Source of the DNA: Massilia cavernae
GTDB lineage: Bacteria > Pseudomonadota > Gammaproteobacteria > Burkholderiales > Burkholderiaceae_D
DNA: 49,444 nt
Reading direction: 5' to 3'
Assembly (NCBI RefSeq): GCF_003590855.1
Contig: NZ_QYUP01000116.1
Location: 1 to 49,444 of the forward strand
The translations under genes and the position numbers were made by a program. Positions 29,129 through 36,971 of the stretch are shown here, in pieces; the stretch's first letter is position 1; each line of letters opens with the position of its first letter. The notes under the pieces were generated by a model. It made no database searches and was not told where the DNA came from. It worked only from the letters and a program-made list of their open reading frames with translations.

Positions 29129-30286
29129 TTGCTCAACTTCGACTTCTACAATCCCACCCAGATCCTGTTCGGCCAGGGCCAGATCGCATCGCTCGCGAAC
29201 CTGGTGCCGGCCGGCGCGCGCGTCATGATGCTGTACGGCGGCGGCAGCATCCGGCAGAACGGCGTGTACGACGAAGTCATGGCGGCGCTGACGGACCACA
29301 AAGTCCTCGAATTCGGCGGCATCGAACCCAACCCGAGCTACGAAACCCTGGTGCGCGCTATCGCCCAGGTCAAGGCGGAAAACATCGACTTCCTGCTGGC
29401 CGTTGGCGGCGGCTCCGTCATCGACGGCACCAAGTTCGTCGCGGCCGGCGCGATGCTCGACGACGACCCGTGGTCGATCTTCGAGCAGCGCAGCGCCAAC
29501 ATCGTGAGCGCGCTGCCTTTCGGTACCGTGCTGACGCTGCCGGCAACCGGCTCCGAGATGAACAGCGGCAGCGTCGTCACCCGCAAGTCCACGCAGGAAA
29601 AGCGCTCCTTCATGAGCCGCAAGGTGTTCCCGCAGTTCTCGATCCTCGATCCGTCCAAGACCTTCTCGCTGCCTCCGCGCCAGGTCGGCAACGGCGTGGT
29701 CGACGCCTTCGCCCACATCATGGAACAGTACCTGACCTACCCCGTCAACGCAAAAGTGCAGGACCGCTTCGCCGAGGGACTGCTGCTGACGCTGATCGAG
29801 GAAGGGCCGCAGGCGCTGGCCAATACCGACGACTACGACGTGCGTTCGAACGTGATGTGGTGCGCTACGCTGGCCCTGAATGGCCTGATCGGCGCGGGTG
29901 TTCCGCACGACTGGGCTACCCACATGGTCGGCCACGAGCTGACTGCCCTGTACAACCTGGACCACGCCCAGACGCTGGCGGTGATCCTGCCGAGCATGCT
30001 GCGTGCCCGCAAGGAAGAAAAGCGCGCCAAGCTGCTGCAGTACGCGCAGCGCGTTTGGGGCCTGGCCGGCGGCGACGAAGACACCCGCATCGAGGCGGCC
30101 ATCGCACGCACCGAGGAGTTCTTCAACAAGATGGGCGTCGGCACCCGCCTGGGCGACTACGGCCTCGGGCCTGAGAGCATCGAGCCGGTGATCGCGGCGC
30201 TGGAAGCGCACCGCATGACGCGGCTGGGCGAACACCGCGACGTGACCGCCGAGGTGTCGCGCAAGGTACTACAAATGAGCCTGTAA
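29129..30286 (+). CDS. yqhD: NADPH-dependent iron-containing alcohol/aldehyde dehydrogenase YqhD
   Basis: 385 residues, nearly the length of E. coli YqhD and clearly similar throughout: ILFGQGQIASL, VLEFGGIEPNPSYETL, LLAVGGGSVIDGTKF, TLPATGSEMNSGSVVTRKS. Metal-ligand motifs NGVVDAFAHIMEQYL, GHELTAL and LDHAQTLA (Asp and three His) are intact. It reduces short-chain and peroxidation-derived aldehydes with NADPH. The start is TTG at 29129 after CCGAGGT; no nearer ATG preserves the conserved N-terminus LNFDFYNPTQIL. No AraC-type yqhC regulator is adjacent. The TPP riboswitch begins about 50 bp after its stop. Confidence 0.93.
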   Translation: MLNFDFYNPTQILFGQGQIASLANLVPAGARVMMLYGGGSIRQNGVYDEVMAALTDHKVLEFGGIEPNPSYETLVRAIAQVKAENIDFLLAVGGGSVIDGTKFVAAGAMLDDDPWSIFEQRSANIVSALPFGTVLTLPATGSEMNSGSVVTRKSTQEKRSFMSRKVFPQFSILDPSKTFSLPPRQVGNGVVDAFAHIMEQYLTYPVNAKVQDRFAEGLLLTLIEEGPQALANTDDYDVRSNVMWCATLALNGLIGAGVPHDWATHMVGHELTALYNLDHAQTLAVILPSMLRARKEEKRAKLLQYAQRVWGLAGGDEDTRIEAAIARTEEFFNKMGVGTRLGDYGLGPESIEPVIAALEAHRMTRLGEHRDVTAEVSRKVLQMSL

Positions 30287-30333
30287 GCATGCAGGCTGCA
30301 TCACGAACCGCATGTTCGTGATAAAATCGACAT

Positions 30334-30413
30334 TGCTAGGGGTCCTGGAACGTTTGTTCCGGGTGAGAGATACCCTCCGTACCTGATCTGGATAATGCCA
30401 GCGAAGGAAAGCG
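30334..30413 (+). promoter_or_regulatory. TPP (thi-box) riboswitch
   Basis: The element contains the canonical thi-box blocks: AGGGGT near its start, GGTGAGAGATACCC (about 30362-30375) and CTGATCTGGATAATGCCAG (about 30383-30401) followed by GCGAAGGAAAGC closing P1. It lies 95 bp before the TonB receptor gene and should repress it when thiamine pyrophosphate is plentiful. A palindrome CACGAAC/GTTCGTG (30302-30308 and 30314-30320) with a GATAAAAT-like -10 (about 30320) sits just upstream and probably marks the promoter. The expression platform between 30414 and 30508 was not resolved. Confidence 0.93.
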
Positions 30414-30508
30414 CAAAGTCCTTCCCCCCTTTGTTTGCTCCCCCCCGTTGGCTCCGGCTTTTTATAAGCAACGCGCAGCTATTGCGGCGCGGATTACGAG
30501 CACACTCA

Positions 30509-32629
30509 ATGTCATCACAAAACCTGAAGCACACCGCGATCGCCCTTGCGCTCCTGCAGGCCTTCGCTACCTCCGCCAGCGCGCAAAGCGCCATGCCCGA
30601 AGTCGTCATCAAGGGCCAGTCGACCGCGGCAGGCCGCGCCGGCATCGGCGGATTCTCCGACACCCCGTTGCTGTACACGCCGGCATCGATCACCGCGATC
30701 AGCCGTGAAGAGATGCAGGACCTCGGCATCCGCAACACCACCGACGCCGCCAAGTTCGACGCCAGCGTCAGCGATGCCTACAACGCAGTCGGCTACGCCG
30801 AGCAGTTCTCGATCCGCGGCTTCGCGCTGGATAATTCGTCGAGCTACCGCAAGGACGGCATGGCGATCCCGGGCGACACCCAGATCCCGCTGGAGAACAA
30901 GGAACGCATCGAAGTGCTCAAGGGCCTGGCCGGCCTGCAGGCCGGCGTCGCGGCGCCCGGCGGCATCGTCAACTACGTTGTAAAGCGTCCGACCAACACC
31001 CCGCTGCGTTCGGTGACGGTTGAAGCGCGTGAACGCGGTACCTTGTACGGCGCGGTCGACCTGGGCGGACGCTCGGACGACCGGCGCTTCGGCTACCGCA
31101 TCAACGCGGCCGGCGAACGCCTGCGCTCCTACGTCAAGGGTGCCGACGGCGAGCGCGAGTTCGTGTCCGGTGCGTTCGACTGGCAAATCTCGAACAACGC
31201 TCTGCTGCAGCTGGACATGGACTACCAGTACAAGTCGCAGATCACCGCGCCCGGCTACCAGCTAATCCGCAATGAAGTGCTGCCAACCGGCGTGTCGGCC
31301 AAGACGCTGCTGAACGACCAGCCGTGGACCAAGCCGGTCGAGACCAAGAGCTCGAACATCGGCCTGCGCTTCGAGTACCGGCTGCCGAACGACTGGCGCA
31401 CCAGCCTCGCGATGAACAAGCACAAGTTCCAGCGCGACGACTATACCGCCTTCCCTTACGGCTGCAGCAACGAGGGCGAAGGCTTCTATCCGGGCTACTG
31501 CTCGAATGGCGACTACGACGTGTACGATTACCAGAGCGTGGGCGAATCGAAGTCGCCGTTCAGCGCGCAGGCCCTCCTGCAGGGCAAGCTGGCGACCGGC
31601 GGCATCGGCCATGAACTGACCTTCGGCGCTTCGCTGTTCCGCCGCAAGGACCGCTTCGGCGACTACGTGTACGACTACGCCGGTTACAGCAACATCTACC
31701 AGAACCTGATCGTGCCGCCTGCGGAAGGCAACCCGACCACCGGCCCAGTGTTCGAACGCCGCCGCGAAAACGAACGCTCCGTATTCGTACAGGACATCCT
31801 GACGCTGTCGCAGCAGTTCAAGCTGCACGCCGGCCTGCGCCATGTGCAGGTCAAGCGCACCGAGTTCGAGATCGCGCCGAGCGACACTTCGTTCACACTG
31901 CCGAACGTCTCGCTGGTCTTCAACCCGACTCAGGACTGGACCGTCTACGGCTCGCTGGCGCACGGCCTCGAACATGGCGGCGTAGCGGAGATCGAAACCA
32001 CCAACGCCAACCGCGCGCTGGATCCGAGCCGTTCGAAGCAGCTCGAATTCGGCGTCAAGGGTGCACTGGGCAATGACTTCAACGTGTCCGTCGCGCTGTT
32101 CCAGATCACCAAGGGGCTGGAATTCACCCGTTTGAACGCGGACCAAACGAGCACCTTTGTGCGCGCCGGCGAAGCGCAGCACCGCGGCCTGGAACTGGGC
32201 GTGCAGGGCAAGGCGACCAAGGACCTGAAATACAGCCTGTCGCTGGCGGCGCTGGACACCGAGCAGTCGGGCACGGGGCAAGACAGCATGGACGGCAAGC
32301 GCGTGACCAACGTGCCAAAGTTCAAATCGGCTGCGTGGGTAGAGTATGCGGTGGCTGGCGTGCCAGGGCTGAAGGTCAACGGCGTTTGGCAGTATGCGGG
32401 CAACAAGGCCTTCGACGTGGAAAACCGCACCATCGTGCCGGGATATCACACGCTGGACCTGGGCGCGGCCTGGGCGACCCGCGTGGCGGGTGCGAACACG
32501 ACCTTCCGCGCGGGCGTGCAGAACGTGACGGACAAGTTTTACTGGCGCGATGTGACGCCGGCGCTGGGCGGTTACCTGCTGCCGGGTGCCCCGCGTACGT
32601 TCAGGGTGTCGGCGCAGGTCGACTTCTGA
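30509..32629 (+). CDS. TonB-dependent receptor under TPP riboswitch control (probable thiamine receptor)
   Basis: 706 residues from ATG 30509. Signal peptide (LKHTAIALALLQAFATSASA-Q), plug domain (about 45-170; TPASITAISREEMQDLGIRN, EQFSIRGFALDN, RIEVLKGLAGLQAGVAAPGG) and a beta-barrel (about 180-706) ending in ...RVSAQVDF with terminal Phe, as expected for an outer-membrane barrel. The overall shape is that of siderophore-type receptors, but the TPP riboswitch indicates a thiamine or thiamine-precursor substrate (inference from established TPP regulons). The upstream frame to 30395 overlaps the riboswitch and is not coding. It converges with a PnuC-like transporter and NadR-like kinase. Confidence 0.9.
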   Translation: MSSQNLKHTAIALALLQAFATSASAQSAMPEVVIKGQSTAAGRAGIGGFSDTPLLYTPASITAISREEMQDLGIRNTTDAAKFDASVSDAYNAVGYAEQFSIRGFALDNSSSYRKDGMAIPGDTQIPLENKERIEVLKGLAGLQAGVAAPGGIVNYVVKRPTNTPLRSVTVEARERGTLYGAVDLGGRSDDRRFGYRINAAGERLRSYVKGADGEREFVSGAFDWQISNNALLQLDMDYQYKSQITAPGYQLIRNEVLPTGVSAKTLLNDQPWTKPVETKSSNIGLRFEYRLPNDWRTSLAMNKHKFQRDDYTAFPYGCSNEGEGFYPGYCSNGDYDVYDYQSVGESKSPFSAQALLQGKLATGGIGHELTFGASLFRRKDRFGDYVYDYAGYSNIYQNLIVPPAEGNPTTGPVFERRRENERSVFVQDILTLSQQFKLHAGLRHVQVKRTEFEIAPSDTSFTLPNVSLVFNPTQDWTVYGSLAHGLEHGGVAEIETTNANRALDPSRSKQLEFGVKGALGNDFNVSVALFQITKGLEFTRLNADQTSTFVRAGEAQHRGLELGVQGKATKDLKYSLSLAALDTEQSGTGQDSMDGKRVTNVPKFKSAAWVEYAVAGVPGLKVNGVWQYAGNKAFDVENRTIVPGYHTLDLGAAWATRVAGANTTFRAGVQNVTDKFYWRDVTPALGGYLLPGAPRTFRVSAQVDF

Positions 32630-32642
32630 TTTAAGTCAGCAT

Positions 32643-32668
32643 GGGCTACCGCGGGGCCGCGGTAGCCC
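32643..32668. terminator. Strong hairpin between convergent receptor and kinase genes
   Basis: GGGCTACCGCGG (32643-32654) pairs with CCGCGGTAGCCC (32657-32668). There is no T-run on the plus strand (AAAA follows), so it may act as an mRNA 3'-end stabiliser or a bidirectional, non-canonical terminator. Confidence 0.5.
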
Positions 32669-32679
32669 AAAAGCCGTCC

Positions 32680-33204
32680 CTATCCCCGCGCCACCTTCAG
32701 CAAGCGATCCACCTGCATCACCCGTTCCGGCAAACTCCCCGTCACCACCATGAACGGAATCGCGCGCTCGTCCAGCACGCGCATCACTTCTCCATGCACC
32801 CGCTGGCGCACCTCATCCGACTCGCGTTGCAGGCCGTCGGGCGTCCAAGGGCTATCCGGCGCCGTCACCAGCGTGAACGCGTAGTCGTGCACCAGTTCCA
32901 GCTCGGCCAGTTCCTCATCCAACCTGCCCCAGTAGTGGCGGCTGTAAATGGCCGTCATCAGCGGCGTGGTATCGCAGAACAGGAAACGGTTCGCGACCGC
33001 AGCGGCAGCATATTCACGCTCCATCTGCGTGCGCGCGATGCCAAGCTGCTCGTGCTCAACCGGGACCCGTCCCTTCGTGTCGACGAATTCGCGCAGGTAC
33101 TCCGGCACCCAGACGGTATCGAAATGTGTCGCCAGCGCGGCAGCCAGCGTCGACTTGCCGGACGACTCCGCGCCCAGCAGCGCCACGCGCAGTACGCCGC
33201 TCAT
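32680..33204 (-). CDS. NadR-like P-loop kinase (nicotinamide riboside or thiamine kinase)
   Basis: 174 residues. The P-loop ALLGAESSGKSTLAAALA and the WVPEYLREFVDTKGR segment match the ribosylnicotinamide-kinase domain of NadR; FLFCDTTPLMTAIYSRHYWG continues the fold. There is no N-terminal regulator or NMN adenylyltransferase domain, so this is the kinase part only. It overlaps the pnuC-like gene by 4 bp (ATGA, 33201-33204), so the two are coupled. The kinase would trap the imported vitamin by phosphorylation. The choice between nicotinamide riboside and thiamine is open; the TPP-regulated receptor next door favours thiamine. Confidence 0.85.
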   Translation of the reverse strand: MSGVLRVALLGAESSGKSTLAAALATHFDTVWVPEYLREFVDTKGRVPVEHEQLGIARTQMEREYAAAAVANRFLFCDTTPLMTAIYSRHYWGRLDEELAELELVHDYAFTLVTAPDSPWTPDGLQRESDEVRQRVHGEVMRVLDERAIPFMVVTGSLPERVMQVDRLLKVARG

Positions 33205-33803
33205 GCCGGCAATCCCTGCTGCGCGGAGCGGCTCCAGGCGCGCAGCCCGATCCACGCCATCACCACGAACACCGCGTACAGGATGGCCGTCAGCATCAAG
33301 CCCTTGTAGACGTACAGGCCGACATACAGCACGTCGACCGCGATCCACACGTGCCAGTTCTCGACCTTCTTGCGCGACAGCAGGAGCTGCCCGACCAGGC
33401 TGCCGGCGGTCAGGAAGCCGTCGATGTGCGGCACGTCGGTGTTGGTATAAGTCCGGAGGAACAGCGCGATCAGCACAAAGCCGGCGATCCAGGCGCCGAT
33501 GGAGTATGCGATGCCGCGCTGCTTGAGGCGCGTCACCTGGAGCGATTCGTGGTGCGCGCCACCGTGCAGCCACTGGTACCAGCCCCATACCGATACCGCG
33601 ATGAATACCAGCTGCAGCGCCATGTCGCCATACAGCAGCGCGCCGAAGAACACGACCCCGTAGGTCGCGGACGAGAGGATAGCAAACAGCCAGGCCCAGT
33701 GGTTCTGGCGGATGTTCAGCAGCACGGTGATCACCGCCAGTACAAAGGAAACAAGTTCGAGCGGCGTGGTCGTAAAACCGAGTAAGGGAAGCGATTCGTT
33801 CAT
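33201..33803 (-). CDS. PnuC-family vitamin transporter (PnuC/PnuT)
   Basis: 200 residues from ATG 33803. Seven or so membrane segments (LELVSFVLAVITVLLNIRQN, WLFAILSSATYGVVFFGALL, IGAWIAGFVLIALFLRTYT, IAVDVLYVGLYVYKGLML). The motif FVAVSVWGWYQWL-like (here FIAVSVWGWYQWL) and the NWHVWIAVDVLYV segment are PnuC family signatures. PnuC imports nicotinamide riboside and PnuT imports thiamine by facilitated diffusion, each paired with a kinase. The adjacent NadR-like kinase overlaps by 4 bp. No riboswitch lies directly upstream of this operon. Confidence 0.9.
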   Translation of the reverse strand: MNESLPLLGFTTTPLELVSFVLAVITVLLNIRQNHWAWLFAILSSATYGVVFFGALLYGDMALQLVFIAVSVWGWYQWLHGGAHHESLQVTRLKQRGIAYSIGAWIAGFVLIALFLRTYTNTDVPHIDGFLTAGSLVGQLLLSRKKVENWHVWIAVDVLYVGLYVYKGLMLTAILYAVFVVMAWIGLRAWSRSAQQGLPA

Positions 33804-33852
33804 CAGCGGAGCAGGCGGTGGAGCGCGGGGTATGGGGGCGAAGCGATTATAC

Positions 33853-33874
33853 AAAAAAGGCCGCTTGCGCGGCC
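33853..33874 (-). terminator. Rho-independent terminator of the S46 peptidase gene
   Basis: On the minus strand GGCCGC-GCAA-GCGGCC (33859-33874) is followed by six T (33853-33858), directly downstream of the peptidase stop. It also separates the peptidase from the pnuC-like operon. Confidence 0.85.
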
Positions 33875-33885
33875 CTTCGTTTTAC

Positions 33886-36033
33886 TTACTTTTTCGGATA
33901 CTTGATGGTCATTTCCTTGAGCAGGCTGTCGGCATGGTCGACTTCCTTCATCACCCACAGCATGTAGCGGATGTCGACGTGGATCGCGCGGGTGATCGCG
34001 CTGTCGAAGTACCAGTCCTTGGTGATCGACTCGTAGGTCGAGTCGAAGTTCAGGCCAATCAGTTCGCCGCGCTTGTTCATGACGGCCGAACCGGAGTTGC
34101 CGCCGGTGGTGTCCGCGCTCGACAGGAAGTTGACGGGCACGGTGCCCAGTGCCGCGTCCTTGAACACGCCGTAGCGCTTGCCCTTGATGGCGTCCAGCAG
34201 CGGTGCCGGCGCGTTGAACGGATCGGCGCCAGTGTGCTTCTCAACGATGCCTTCCACGGTCGAGAACGGGCCTTTGACCAGGCCGTCGCGCGGCGAGTAA
34301 GGCGCCACGGTGCCGTAGGTGACGCGCAGCGTGGAATTGGCGTCCGGGTAGACCGGCTTGCCCTGCGACTTCTTCCATGCGATCACGGCCGACATGTATT
34401 GCGGGATTACGCGTTCGAGGTTGCCGTCGATTTCCTTGCGGCGGTTCTCGAGCGACAGCGCGGTGTCATGCAGCTTGACCGCCAGCTTGATGAAGGCGTC
34501 GTCGGAAGCCTTGAAGCTTGCGGCGTCCTTGCCGATCCAGCCGAGGCGCTGGGCGGTGTCGCCCAATTGCGTCTGCTTGTACAGAGCACCGACGGCGTCG
34601 GTGGCAGGCAGCAGCGGGTCGAGGCCCTGCGGGTGAATCTTCGCGGCCAGCTTGCCGTAGCGCTGCAGCGATCCGATGAAGCGAGCCTCATCGACCGACA
34701 CCACGAACGACTGCTCGAGGCGGGTCAGGCGCGCCTTGATGAAGGACAGGTCGCGCTCCTGGTAGCCGCTTTCGCGCTGGGCGTCGGGCTTCTGCTGTTC
34801 CAGCGCCAGGCGGTACAGCGTGCGTGCGCTCTTGAGCAGGTCGCTGTTGGTAGCGACCGCCCATCCGAACTCCTCTTCCGACAGCGCCATGTCGGCGGCG
34901 ATCACCGCGTCCAGGTCGGCCAGCAGGGTCTTGGATGCGCCCTTCTGGTTGGCCGGCTGGTTGAACCATGCGCGGAACTCGGCGTCCTGCACGTCCTTGA
35001 TGGCGGCGATGTCCTTGCGCGCGAAGCCGTCCAGCAGACCCTGGGTTTTCTTCAGCACGTTGTTGATGCTCTTGACCACGCTGGCGTAGCGCACGTCGTA
35101 CTGCGCATTGCCCTTGGTGGCGGTGGCAATGGTGGCCAGGTCTGCCTGCATCTCGGTCACGCGCAGCGGGAAGTTGGCGTCGCGCGCGAAACGGATCTCG
35201 GACGGCAGCTTGTAGCGGCTGGTGCGGCCAGGGTAGCCGGCCAGCAGGATCGGGTCGCCGTTCTTCAGGCCTTCGGCCGACACCACCAGGAAGTCCTTCG
35301 ACTTGTAAGGCACGTTGTCCGGCGACGGATCGGCCGGGCGGCCGTCCTTGCCGACGTAGGCGCGCAGGAAGGCGAAGTCGCCGGTCTGGCGCGGCCACTC
35401 GAAGTTATCGACGTCGCCGCCGTAGTTGCCGACCATGTCGGGCGGCGCGTACACCACGCGTACGTCCTTGATCATCAGCTGCTTGATGCGGTAGTACTCG
35501 AGGCCGCGATGGAAGCTCGGCACCGAGCAGCGGTAGGCCTTGTCGGACTCGCATTCGGCGATCAGTTGCTTGACGCGGCCTTCCACGGTCTCGTGGCGTT
35601 CGCGTCCGCTCATCGCCGGCGACAGGCCCTTGAGCACGCGGTCGGTGACGTTTTCGACCTTTTCGGTCACATACACCAGCGCGTTCGGGCCGCCCGGCAG
35701 TTCTTCGGCGCGGGTCTTTGCCAGGAAGCCGTTGACGATGTAGTTCTTTTCCGGGGTCGCGTTGCGCTGGATCGAGCCGTACGCGCAGTGGTGGTTGGTG
35801 ACAACCAGGCCGTCAGGCGACACGAACGAGGCCGAGCAGCCGCCCAGCGACACGATGGCGCTCATCGGGTGGCGGGTCAGGTCGTTCAGCTTTTCGGCCG
35901 GGATGGTGATCCCGATGCGCTTGAGTTCGGATTTCAGCTGCGGCAACTGGTGCGGCTGCCATTGGCCTTCGTCGGCTTGCGCGGTGGCGAAAACGCCCAG
36001 CAAGATGACTGGCAATGCGATGGATTTGAACAA
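33886..36033 (-). CDS. S46 family dipeptidyl peptidase (DPP7/DPP11-like)
   Basis: 715 residues with a signal peptide (FKSIALPVILLGVFATAQA-D). Catalytic histidine in VVTNHHCAYGSIQRNATPE and catalytic serine in TGGNSGSAVMNKRGELIGLN, both in S46 context, plus the Asp-containing VGNYGGDVDNFEWPRQTGDF motif. S46 enzymes are periplasmic exopeptidases that cut dipeptides from peptide N-termini; DPP7 and DPP11 differ by one S1 residue that I cannot assign reliably. The C-terminus IKYPKK is followed by a strong terminator. It has its own transcription unit. Confidence 0.92.
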   Translation of the reverse strand: MFKSIALPVILLGVFATAQADEGQWQPHQLPQLKSELKRIGITIPAEKLNDLTRHPMSAIVSLGGCSASFVSPDGLVVTNHHCAYGSIQRNATPEKNYIVNGFLAKTRAEELPGGPNALVYVTEKVENVTDRVLKGLSPAMSGRERHETVEGRVKQLIAECESDKAYRCSVPSFHRGLEYYRIKQLMIKDVRVVYAPPDMVGNYGGDVDNFEWPRQTGDFAFLRAYVGKDGRPADPSPDNVPYKSKDFLVVSAEGLKNGDPILLAGYPGRTSRYKLPSEIRFARDANFPLRVTEMQADLATIATATKGNAQYDVRYASVVKSINNVLKKTQGLLDGFARKDIAAIKDVQDAEFRAWFNQPANQKGASKTLLADLDAVIAADMALSEEEFGWAVATNSDLLKSARTLYRLALEQQKPDAQRESGYQERDLSFIKARLTRLEQSFVVSVDEARFIGSLQRYGKLAAKIHPQGLDPLLPATDAVGALYKQTQLGDTAQRLGWIGKDAASFKASDDAFIKLAVKLHDTALSLENRRKEIDGNLERVIPQYMSAVIAWKKSQGKPVYPDANSTLRVTYGTVAPYSPRDGLVKGPFSTVEGIVEKHTGADPFNAPAPLLDAIKGKRYGVFKDAALGTVPVNFLSSADTTGGNSGSAVMNKRGELIGLNFDSTYESITKDWYFDSAITRAIHVDIRYMLWVMKEVDHADSLLKEMTIKYPKK

Positions 36034-36431
36034 AATATAACCCCAAAAAAGAAAGCAAGCGGGGAGTATATCGCTGTTGCAATTAGGTGAGAATCATTTT
36101 GTATCGTGGAATGGCGGGCGTATTGACGATGTTTCGCTTAGTAGGATTCGGGTATGCTAAAGTAAGGTAATTTTTTGATAATAAAATAAAGGCACTGGTC
36201 TTCCGTGCGGAATCTCAAGACTGGTCGGGGGAGGAGGAGGCGGTTGGGGGTGTCTACTTCACGTTCGACGCAGCAAAATTTACGGTTTCGTCATTCAGCG
36301 GTTCGTGGGCCAAATGGTTGGTTTTTTTGTGCCGCTGGTGCCCTTAACTCAGGCGCTAGGCGGGCGTGATGGAGCCGATGCCCGCCGGCCATCTTTCATG
36401 GCTCCAACAAAAACGTTCGTAGGAGATCACT
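36034..36431. other. 398-bp intergenic region without a gene
   Basis: No convincing coding frame. It contains the peptidase promoter side (AT-rich from 36050 to 36120), an AT-rich tract at about 36165-36190, and in front of the cupin two mutually exclusive hairpins: GGCGGGC/GCCCGCC (36359-36365 with 36380-36386) and TGGAGCC/GGCTCCA (36370-36376 with 36400-36406). Base composition is clearly less GC-rich than the surrounding core genes. Confidence 0.5.
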
Positions 36432-36902
36432 ATGAGAAACACGCTTCCTGCACTGTTCGTAACTCTCGCCCTAAGCTGCCTGGGAGGGCCCGCAACCTGG
36501 GCCCAATCGGATACCCACATAATGGTCACCCCGGATGAGTTCAAGTGGACGGACGTACCATCGTTGCCGGCTGGAGCGAAGCTTGCTGTAATCGAAGGCC
36601 CGCTCAACGAGGCGGTGCCGTTTACCATTCGTGTGAAACTCCCGGCGAACTACCAGATACCCGCCCACTGGCATCCGGCGATCGAGCACGTCACGGTGAT
36701 CTCCGGTACTTTCAACATGGGCACCGGGGACAAACTGGACCGATCCAAGACAAAGGCACTATCCGCCGGCAGCGTCGCCATCATGCAGCCGAAGACCAAT
36801 CACTTTGGTTGGACTAAGAAGGCGACCATCGTTCAAGTTCACGGTGTGGGGCCTTGGGCCATTAACTACGTCAACCCCGCAGACGACCCGAGGAAGAAAT
36901 AG
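36432..36902 (+). CDS. Secreted cupin-domain protein
   Basis: 156 residues from ATG 36432, with GGAG seven bases upstream. Signal peptide (LPALFVTLALSCLGGPATWA-Q). A cupin barrel follows: metal-binding motif 1 IPAHWHPAIEHVTVISG (two His and Glu) and motif 2 AGSVAIMQPKTNHFGWTK. Such periplasmic cupins are of varied or unknown function. The gene is flanked by the AT-richer intergenic region and an IS701-family element and may be an accessory acquisition. Two alternative hairpins lie in its leader. Confidence 0.82.
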   Translation: MRNTLPALFVTLALSCLGGPATWAQSDTHIMVTPDEFKWTDVPSLPAGAKLAVIEGPLNEAVPFTIRVKLPANYQIPAHWHPAIEHVTVISGTFNMGTGDKLDRSKTKALSAGSVAIMQPKTNHFGWTKKATIVQVHGVGPWAINYVNPADDPRKK

Positions 36903-36967
36903 TGTAGTGCAGGCGAACTGTTGGATCGGTCGAACGGCATTTGGGTGCAGTTTATCGATCCAACCAC

Positions 36968-36971
36968 CTAG
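36968..36971. repeat. Target-site duplication CTAG of the IS701-family element (left copy)
   Basis: CTAG at 36968-36971 is repeated at 38440-38443, directly outside the inverted ends. IS701-family elements duplicate 4-bp YTAR targets, and CTAG fits. The right copy contains the stop codon of the CAP gene. Confidence 0.85.

Noticed and set aside
30395..30508. Upstream extension of the TonB receptor (start at 30395)
   Set aside because: It would begin inside the TPP riboswitch; the signal peptide begins at ATG 30509.
33712..36090. 792-codon plus-strand frame opposite the S46 peptidase
   Set aside because: Antisense shadow; no domain seen, while the minus strand has the complete catalytic motifs and signal peptide.
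36070..36110. Fur box upstream of the S46 peptidase (TGAGAATCATTTT-like)
   Set aside because: Only one half-site matches the consensus; there is no clear second half and no iron-related gene.
36305..36538. 77-codon frame overlapping the cupin start
   Set aside because: No ribosome-binding site or motif, and it overlaps the leader and 5' end of a supported gene in another frame.
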